From Clostridia bacterium (lineage in GTDB: Bacteria > Bacillota > Clostridia > Lachnospirales > Cellulosilyticaceae), in the NCBI GenBank assembly GCA_029256345.1, contig JAQSYC010000034.1, positions 1 through 11,152 on the forward strand: DNA of 11,152 nucleotides, read 5' to 3'. Shown in pieces: positions 6,551 to 11,152 of this stretch. Made by a program: the position numbers and the translations under genes. A model generated the notes under the pieces. That model did no database searches. It was not told where the DNA came from and saw only the letters and a list, made by a program, of their open reading frames with translations. The first letter of the stretch is position 1; each line of letters starts with the position of its first letter.

Positions 6551-6647
6551 ATTAAGAGTTATGAGTTAAGAATTAATAGTTATTGTAAAAATTCAGTTTA
6601 CTGAATTTCTTTATAAACTTTTCACTCTTCATTTTTAACTCTTAACT
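6551..6647. repeat. AT-rich palindromic repeat inside the intron P8 loop
   Basis: The arms TTAAGAGTTATGAGTTAAG and TTTTTAACTCTTAACT flank a perfect core, AAATTCAGT (6589-6597) with ACTGAATTT (6600-6608). It has the same build as the elements at 8386-8492 and 9427-9590. It fills the loop closed by P8 and leaves the catalytic core intact. Confidence 0.7.
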
Positions 6648-6724
6648 GAACTTCCGGGGTTGGGCACTTCGGGAAACCTCATCCCTACGAGTTTCATCAC
6701 CATACAAGTTTATAGATATTCGTT

Positions 6725-6768
6725 GTTTTTAATAACTTTCAACTATCCACTATCAATTATCAACTTGC
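6725..6768. repeat. AACT-rich repeat in the intron P7-P3 insertion
   Basis: The plus strand reads as short related units (AACTTTCAACTATCCACT, then ATCAATTATCAACTT). Related strings occur at 9025-9056 and 9608-9655. Inside the intron it lies in the peripheral region between P7 and the 3' strand of P3. Confidence 0.55.
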
Positions 6769-6970
6769 TTAGGTAGTATACTCTAGTCGTTGAACCTTCT
6801 CCAACTTTTCAGTACAGGAGCTTGGCTGCTGATTATCCAATCTGCTTGCTTTTCAATCCTTCACGCCTGTCCTTTAGAACTACGTTGTAGAGAAACAGCT
6901 TAAGGAAGTTCCAGCAATTCACCCAATGTGTGCTTAAAGATTACTCTTTAAGAGACCCTCAAGTAATCAA

Positions 6971-8266
6971 CTATCTAAGAAGTTGTAAAACCTGCTGTGG
7001 TTGATTATTTGCTTGAGCCAACATAGCTTGAGCAGCTTGAGCAAGAATATTATTTTTTGAGAAGTTTGACATTTCTTTTGCCATATCAACGTCTCTGATT
7101 CTTGACTCAGATGATGTCAAGTTTTCACTTGAAGTTCCTAAGTTAGCAATTGTATGCTCTAATCTATTTTGGTAGGCACCAAGATTAGCACGTTGAGTAG
7201 ATACTGTTTCTAATGCATTATTTATTGTAGTTATTGCAGAGTTAGCAGATGATTGATCTGAAACATTTATACCTCCAACGTTAACCGCATCTTTATCAGT
7301 TAAAGCAACTGTTGCAGTAAATACTGTGTTTGAAGCTCCATCTACATTACCTTTAAATACTATTCCATCTGCTGAAGTAGCTACAATTGTTCCATTACCA
7401 TCAACTAATGTCTTATCAGTTCCATTATAAGTATAACTTCCTGCCTGTAATCCTGTATTTGTGAATTGTGCTGTTCCTTTATAAGTTGTTGCTCCTGCAG
7501 CATCTGTAGCAACTGTAACTGATCCAGAAGTTACCTTTTGAGTAAATACAAGTGCATCATCACCAGCTGAACCATCTGCAGCCTGAGTTGTATAAGTTAA
7601 TCCATCTGCGCTCTTTGCAACTACAGCACCACTGCTATTTTTAAGTTCATAACCAGTAGCTCCATCATCAGTAACTGAATATGTTCCATCACCCAATGTA
7701 TCACCAACTATAGTAGTAGTAGCTGTATAAGCTCCGGAATTAGTTAATTCAGCTTTACCAGTAACACCTAATGCAAATGATCTCATGTCACTAATATTAA
7801 CTGTTAAGTTTTGATTTTCATTTGCTCCTATTTGGAAAGTTCCTGAGAAATTTCCATCTAAAAGTTTTTGAGTATTAAATTCAGTTGTATTTCCTATACG
7901 TCCAATTTCTTGTGCAAGTTGGTTTACTTCCTTTTGTATTTGTGATCTATCAGTAGCTGTATTAGTATCAGTTGAAGACTGTACTGATAATTCTCTCATT
8001 CTTTGAAGAATTGATTGAGTCTCATTTAATGCACCTTCACCTGTTTGTAATAGAGAAATACCATCTTGAGCATTACTTGACGCTTGATCAAGTCCTCTTA
8101 TTTGACCTCTCATTTTTTCAGATATAGCCAATCCTGCTGCATCATCAGCTGCACTATTGATTCTAAGACCTGAAGAAAGTTTTTGCATTGACTTAGCAGC
8201 ATTGCCTGAGTTAATGTTCATGTTTCTAATTGCATTATTTGCCATTAAATTGTGATTAATTATCAT
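6971..8266 (-). CDS. hag: Flagellin
   Basis: This is a 431-aa filament subunit, secreted by the flagellar export system. The conserved N-terminal D0/D1 spans residues 1-170 (MIINHNLMANNAIRN, LSSGLRINSAADDAAGLAIS). The C-terminal D1/D0 spans about 336-431 (RIRDVDMAKEMS, ending QPQQVLQLLR). The middle 175-335 is rich in Thr, Ser, Gly and Ala and holds two related modules (about 193-226 and 276-306) sharing G-x-Y, VVAKSADGL and IVATSADGI. Such surface regions are typical sites of O-glycosylation, which fits the GT2 gene in the window. GGGAGGG (8275-8281) lies 8 nt before the ATG. The leader holds a CsrA-type hairpin. The gene is complete, yet a group I intron and a second copy of its last codons follow at once. 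It probably shares the sigma-28 promoter at 8952-8978. Confidence 0.97.
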   Translation of the reverse strand: MIINHNLMANNAIRNMNINSGNAAKSMQKLSSGLRINSAADDAAGLAISEKMRGQIRGLDQASSNAQDGISLLQTGEGALNETQSILQRMRELSVQSSTDTNTATDRSQIQKEVNQLAQEIGRIGNTTEFNTQKLLDGNFSGTFQIGANENQNLTVNISDMRSFALGVTGKAELTNSGAYTATTTIVGDTLGDGTYSVTDDGATGYELKNSSGAVVAKSADGLTYTTQAADGSAGDDALVFTQKVTSGSVTVATDAAGATTYKGTAQFTNTGLQAGSYTYNGTDKTLVDGNGTIVATSADGIVFKGNVDGASNTVFTATVALTDKDAVNVGGINVSDQSSANSAITTINNALETVSTQRANLGAYQNRLEHTIANLGTSSENLTSSESRIRDVDMAKEMSNFSKNNILAQAAQAMLAQANNQPQQVLQLLR

Positions 8267-8274
8267 AATATGTT

Positions 8275-8306
8275 CCCTCCCTGATTTTTAACGGACATCC
8301 TTGTCC
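8275..8306 (-). promoter_or_regulatory. CsrA-type translational control site in the flagellin leader
   Basis: On the minus strand GGACA (8302-8306 complement) and TGTCC (8293-8297 complement) form a 5-bp hairpin that displays AGGA in its loop. The string ACAAGGATGT equals the core of the published CsrA SELEX consensus (RUACARGGAUGU). A second GGGA-containing site is the Shine-Dalgarno at 8275-8281. Two such sites, one covering the ribosome site, are how CsrA represses hag in Bacillus subtilis, with FliW as antagonist. Confidence 0.7.
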
Positions 8307-8314
8307 TTTTTGGG

Positions 8315-8344
8315 TTTATAGTTAAATCTTTCGTTAAGCGACAA
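8315..8344 (-). promoter_or_regulatory. Possible sigma-A-like promoter just upstream of flagellin
   Basis: TTGTCG (8339-8344) and TATAAA (8315-8320) are 18 nt apart on the minus strand. A start just after would give a leader containing only the CsrA hairpin and ribosome site. The match is moderate and the region AT-rich. Confidence 0.25.
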
Positions 8345-8385
8345 TTTGTTGATTGCCACTTAGTTGAAAGTTTACTAGCTTTGTT

Positions 8386-8492
8386 TAGTTAATAGTTAAA
8401 AATGAAGAGTGAAGAGTAAAGGTTGAAATTTTTTAACAGAGTTAAAAAATTTCTTCATTGACTTTTAATTCTTATCTATTAACTCTTAATTG
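8386..8492. repeat. AT-rich palindromic repeat between the four-helix-bundle gene and flagellin
   Basis: The core is a perfect 13-bp inverted repeat with a 3-base loop, 8425-8437 with 8441-8453 (GAAATTTTTTAAC and its complement). The imperfect outer arms are TTAGTTAATAGTTAAAAATG and CTATTAACTCTTAATT. The right arm provides the stop codon of the four-helix-bundle gene (8486-8488). Confidence 0.75.
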
Positions 8493-8848
8493 GTATTAAA
8501 ATTTTCTTTTGTAGTCTTAACTATAGAAACTAAAATTCTATTAATTTCACTACAATCATAAATTAATTCTTTAGAAATTTTACTATCAACATGTTTAGTA
8601 GCATTTAATAATTCTAGCCAGTACATAGTTTCTGAACATTCTTTTAGTGAAATACTAAACTTTGATAAAAAATCTCTTTTACTTTGAGCATAAAGACCTT
8701 CTTTAATGTTAGCACCTATGCTAGTTCCTGATCTCAAAATTTGTTTTGAGAGAGTATATTCACTTTTTTCTTTACACAAATACTTATATAATTTGACTAT
8801 CTTTATAGCAAACTCAAAAGCCTTATTATAAACCAAACTTTCTTTCAA
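8486..8848 (-). CDS. Four-helix-bundle protein of the 23S rRNA intervening-sequence (S23/IVP) family
   Basis: This 120-aa protein carries the family signature RSGTSIGANIKEG (39-51) and the second block SLKECSETMYWLEL (67-80), with four amphipathic helices across its length. Members form pentameric bundles. They are known from intervening sequences in 23S rRNA genes and as accessory proteins next to diversity-generating retroelements; no enzymatic role is established. The start is a TTG at 8846-8848, with GGAGG (8856-8860) 7 nt upstream. No better ATG exists. It lies between a sigma-28 promoter and flagellin, in a flagellar operon where it is not a usual member. Palindromic AT repeats lie on both sides, and its stop codon lies inside one of them, which suggests an inserted element. 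Confidence 0.85.
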   Translation of the reverse strand: MKESLVYNKAFEFAIKIVKLYKYLCKEKSEYTLSKQILRSGTSIGANIKEGLYAQSKRDFLSKFSISLKECSETMYWLELLNATKHVDSKISKELIYDCSEINRILVSIVKTTKENFNTN

Positions 8849-8951
8849 TTTTCAACCTCCTCAATGTAATATATCTGCATTCTTAACACATTGATCAACA
8901 TTTAGTCAGATGAAAATCTTTATTTTTGAACTTTGCTTGTTTATACTTATT

Positions 8952-8978
8952 ATATCGCACTATTTTTTAACTACTTTA
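8952..8978 (-). promoter_or_regulatory. Sigma-28 (motility sigma) promoter
   Basis: TAAA (8975-8978) and TGCGATAT (8952-8959) are exactly 15 nt apart on the minus strand, against the consensus TAAA-N15-GCCGATAT. This is the best promoter seen in the window. It lies about 100 nt before the TTG start of the four-helix-bundle gene and no terminator separates it from flagellin. Confidence 0.7.
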
Positions 8979-9009
8979 TAACCTTTTTTAAATTTTTTAT
9001 TTTTTATTC

Positions 9010-9056
9010 AATTCTTCTCTCTTAATTTTTAACTATTAATTATTGACTATCCACTT
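9010..9056. repeat. AACT-rich repeat just past the FliT-like gene
   Basis: The plus strand reads TTCTCTCTTAATTTTTAACT and then TATTAATTATTGACTATCC. These are units shared with the repeats at 6725-6768 and 9608-9655. It lies between the end of the FliT-like gene and the sigma-28 promoter. Confidence 0.5.
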
Positions 9057-9063
9057 AAAAAAT

Positions 9064-9405
9064 CTATATTTTTTTACTAAATACCCGTGCTTTCCCATAC
9101 AAATTTTTATTATAACTATTATTAGCATTTCTTGATAGAGAATTTTTTTCCATCTGTATTCGTAACTTTTCCTTTTTTTCTGCCATTACGTCTTTTAATC
9201 TTTTTTCAATGTGAAACAATTGAATTTCATTAATAATTAAATTAATTTCCTTTTTAGAATAATCTAATTTCTGAATAGAATCTAAAATATCTTGTCTTTT
9301 CTTCATAGATTTATCTAAATTATCTATGTTATCACAATAGAGATTATTTATAAGATCTATTGTGATGTTTTTATAATCATCTAAATATTCTCTTAGTGTG
9401 CTCAT
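9064..9405 (-). CDS. FliT-like flagellar export chaperone
   Basis: This 113-aa protein is helical and has the look of clostridial FliT proteins. The N-terminal helix is REYLDDYKNITIDLINNLY. The segment LDKSMKKRQDILDSIQKL (29-46) carries the xxKRQxILDxI pattern common to this group, followed by another long helix (about 51-90) and a basic, Asn-rich tail. FliT binds the filament-cap protein FliD before export, and the gene sits directly downstream of fliD, which supports the call. GGAGAA (9411-9416) is 5 nt before the ATG. No fliS is seen between fliD and this gene, so FliS, if present, must be encoded elsewhere. Sequence identity in this family is low, so the name is probable rather than certain. 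Confidence 0.6.
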   Translation of the reverse strand: MSTLREYLDDYKNITIDLINNLYCDNIDNLDKSMKKRQDILDSIQKLDYSKKEINLIINEIQLFHIEKRLKDVMAEKKEKLRIQMEKNSLSRNANNSYNKNLYGKARVFSKKI

Positions 9406-9426
9406 TTTACTTCTCCAATCTAGAAA

Positions 9427-9590
9427 ACAGTTGAGAGTTAAGAATTAAAAGTTAAGAGTAAAGGATATTTTTTTCTCCGCTATACTACGAAAAAATTAAA
9501 AAAATAATTAATTTCTTCGCTTTTTTATAGCAAAGCGAAGAAAAAGCATCCTTCACCATTAATTCTTAACTCTTATCTCTTAACTCATAA
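9427..9590. repeat. AT-rich palindromic repeat between fliD and the FliT-like gene
   Basis: The core TTCTTCGCTTT (9513-9523) pairs with AAAGCGAAGAA (9532-9542). The outer arms are GAGAGTTAAGAATTAAAAG and TTAATTCTTAACTCTTATC. It belongs to the same family as the elements at 6551-6647 and 8386-8492. With 9608-9655 it fills the whole 243-nt gap between the two genes. Confidence 0.75.
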
Positions 9591-9607
9591 ATGATTGTTA
9601 ACTTATT

Positions 9608-9655
9608 CTTAAACTTTCCACTGTCAATTCTCAACTCTCAATTAATTATTAACTG
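9608..9655. repeat. AACT-rich repeat at the fliD 3' end
   Basis: The strings CTTTCCACTGTCAATTCTC and AACTCTCAATTAATTATTAA recall the units at 6725-6768. The stop codon of fliD (9649-9651) lies within it. Confidence 0.5.
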
Positions 9656-11152
9656 CTAAGTGAAGATAACATTGACTGTTGTGAATTCATCTGTGTCAAT
9701 GCAGTTTCTAATGCTGAAAACTGTTGATAATATTTTTCCTGCTTATCACTAAACTCAGTATTAAGATTTTTAAGCAACTGCGTCTGTCTATATAACTGGT
9801 CTGGAAGCGTATTGGTTCCAGAACTTCCATAAGTACTATAGTCCCCCTGATAATTTGCATACTTTGTAAGTATAGCACTATTTAGAGTAGTACCTGTGTA
9901 GCCAACATTATCAACGAATATACTGCTAAGTCTCTGAAATATTCCGCTATCATTAAATTTAGTTGTTTTATCCGTATCAGTTGAAACATTAGTAAATAAT
10001 TTTAGTATTTGATCATCATGCTGGGCTATAGCTGCTTTAAACTTCTGCTCATCTACAATAGTTATCTTTCCACCCTCAGTTATATCACTGGATGTATCTA
10101 ACCCGATAGAATTGCTACCATATTTTCCAAAGCTTAATCCTGTGTTAGAAACTGCTGAGGTAAAGGCACTTCTCATGGATGTAAGAATATTTTGAAGGTT
10201 TTCGTCATTCCTAAGTATTCCTGTTTTAGCTTTTTCCTCCCATGTTGTAATTTGTGATGAACTCATATCCTCTTTTTGAGAATCTGTCAATGGTTTATAA
10301 TCATAATCCTTTTTTTCAGTGAGTTTAGTCTGAATTTTATCTACTATAGCATTATACTTATCTAAAAACTCACTTATTTTATCATAAACTTTTTGAGTAT
10401 CCTGAGTTACATTAAAACTGGTATCGGTCTTAGATAAAAGATTATAAGTTAAACTATCTATAGTAAAATTATTAGAACTTTTAGTAACTTTTGTCCCTTC
10501 TTCTGCACCTGGTGGAGTTATATAAACAACTGCATCTTTTCCCACACCTTCTCCTGTAGCATTAGTTTGTGTTAATCCCAAAACTGTAATATCTTTATCT
10601 ATACTTATCGTCTTATTACTTCCAGTATCAGAAGTTTCCAATGTAAATTTTCTAGTTAATTCACTATATTTTGCTGTAACTCCACCAGAAGTATTAGAAT
10701 TTATTTTATTAATAACATTATTTATTGTATCCGTAGTTTTTATTGTTATATCTGTATCTGTACCATTGTATGAAAGCGTAAAGGTAGTATCACTAGTCAT
10801 ACCTAAATTAGACATAGTTGTTGTATTCACTGTACCATATGCCAATTGTGAGCCTAACTTCTTAGCACTGGATGCTAGTTGACCATCTTCACCAAAGCTT
10901 ATAGAATAATTGCCAGTTTCAACATTTACCCCTGGTGTAACTGATACTGCTGTAGTATCCTCTACAGTGGAATCATAACCTGCATAATTACTAGATGATA
11001 AGATATTAGTACTGCTATCCAATGAATTAAAATAAGTATTTTGTAAATCCTTAATATCCTTAATAATATCCTGATAAGCATCCTGTTTCCACTGCACCGT
11101 TTGCTGATCCTGCTTTGCCTTATCGATTTTAGTCTGCTCCGCTGTCATCATT
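9649..11152 (-). CDS. fliD: Flagellar filament cap protein FliD (5' end outside the window)
   Basis: This encodes 500 residues of FliD, the capping protein that helps flagellin subunits assemble at the filament tip. The N-terminal block is MTAEQTKIDKAKQDQQTVQW followed by KQDAYQDIIKDI, typical of the FliD N-terminal domain. The long middle is Thr/Ser-rich, and the C-terminal helical domain includes YDKISEFLDKYNAIVDKIQ and ends with a coiled coil (YYQQFSALETALTQMNSQQ). Related proteins start about 20 residues earlier (a GLASGLDTD-type segment), and the reading frame is open to the right edge, so the true start lies beyond 11152. It is followed by palindromic repeats and then the FliT-like gene. 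Confidence 0.95.
   Translation of the reverse strand, partial: MMTAEQTKIDKAKQDQQTVQWKQDAYQDIIKDIKDLQNTYFNSLDSSTNILSSSNYAGYDSTVEDTTAVSVTPGVNVETGNYSISFGEDGQLASSAKKLGSQLAYGTVNTTTMSNLGMTSDTTFTLSYNGTDTDITIKTTDTINNVINKINSNTSGGVTAKYSELTRKFTLETSDTGSNKTISIDKDITVLGLTQTNATGEGVGKDAVVYITPPGAEEGTKVTKSSNNFTIDSLTYNLLSKTDTSFNVTQDTQKVYDKISEFLDKYNAIVDKIQTKLTEKKDYDYKPLTDSQKEDMSSSQITTWEEKAKTGILRNDENLQNILTSMRSAFTSAVSNTGLSFGKYGSNSIGLDTSSDITEGGKITIVDEQKFKAAIAQHDDQILKLFTNVSTDTDKTTKFNDSGIFQRLSSIFVDNVGYTGTTLNSAILTKYANYQGDYSTYGSSGTNTLPDQLYRQTQLLKNLNTEFSDKQEKYYQQFSALETALTQMNSQQSMLSSLSS

Larger units (their letters stand above)
6495..6960 (-). ncRNA. Group I intron (subgroup IA-like)
   Basis: The catalytic core can be drawn on the minus strand. 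P3 is TTGGGT (6921-6926) with GCCCAA (6660-6665). P4 is TTGCTG (6912-6917) with CAGCAG (6826-6831), next to the hallmark GCAGCCAAG. P7 is GACTA (6784-6788) with TAGTC (6526-6530), in the hallmarks TTCAACGACTAGA and AAGATATAGTC. P8 is CCCG (6655-6658) with CGGG (6539-6542). P9 is CAATGA (6517-6522) with TCATTG (6503-6508). The extra hairpin GGGA/TCCC between P7 and P3 fits subgroup IA. The terminal G is 6495. The 5' end is placed by a helix GATTACTT (6961-6968) with GAGTAATC (6939-6946) ending in a U-G pair, as expected for P1. That puts the splice site 10 nt past the flagellin stop. The same helix could instead be P2, with the true P1 lost. No endonuclease gene is inside. Confidence 0.9.

Noticed and set aside
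6495..6960. IStron (group I intron fused to an IS200/IS605 element)
   Set aside because: The element is only about 466 nt, and no tnpA or tnpB reading frame is present on either strand.
8425..8453. Perfect 13-bp inverted repeat as a terminator before flagellin
   Set aside because: The stem is almost all A-T and no U tract follows on the minus strand, so it is better read as the core of the palindromic repeat.
9420..9655. CRISPR array or tandem repeat array in the AACT/AGTT-rich gap
   Set aside because: The units are irregular, imperfect and arranged as inverted arms around a hairpin, without constant repeat length or spacers.

Overview
The window is AT-rich DNA with a flagellar gene cluster read almost entirely on the minus strand. 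Clostridium-type features (FliD, FliT-like and flagellin sequences, strong GGAGG ribosome sites, a sigma-28-type promoter, YjfB-family motility proteins) point to a motile low-GC Firmicute, most likely Clostridium sensu lato. The species cannot be fixed from the sequence.

Read in the direction of transcription (right to left), the right half holds fliD (its first codons lie beyond the window), a FliT-like chaperone gene, a good sigma-28 promoter, a four-helix-bundle (23S rRNA intervening-sequence protein) gene with a TTG start, and a 431-aa flagellin. The flagellin leader carries a hairpin that matches the CsrA consensus. Directly after the flagellin stop codon lies a group I intron of about 466 nt whose P3, P4, P7, P8 and P9 can all be drawn. 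It is followed by a second, diverged copy of the last 14 flagellin codons plus stop, and then by a terminator. This complete-gene / intron / duplicate-last-exon arrangement is the most unusual thing in the window. AT-rich palindromic repeats of one family sit in the intron's peripheral loops, around the four-helix-bundle gene, and between fliD and the FliT-like gene.

The middle (about 2.6-6.4 kb) looks like accessory DNA. It has a 94-aa unknown gene followed by a frameshifted small gene, a 456-aa unknown helical protein with its own terminator, a 110-aa unknown protein, several intrinsic terminators, a structured hairpin with two competing folds, and a short plus-strand remnant of a helix-turn-helix protein between 30-bp direct repeats.

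The left end is a second motility cluster: a YjfB-family gene with an ATT start, a GT2 glycosyltransferase with C-terminal TPR-like repeats (a candidate flagellin glycosyltransferase), a second YjfB-family gene, and a short coiled-coil gene. A broken LAGLIDADG homing endonuclease gene on the plus strand runs into the 3' end of this cluster. Together the window shows filament building (FliD, FliT-like, flagellin), probable filament modification (GT2) and accessory motility proteins, invaded by self-splicing and homing-endonuclease-type elements in various states of decay.
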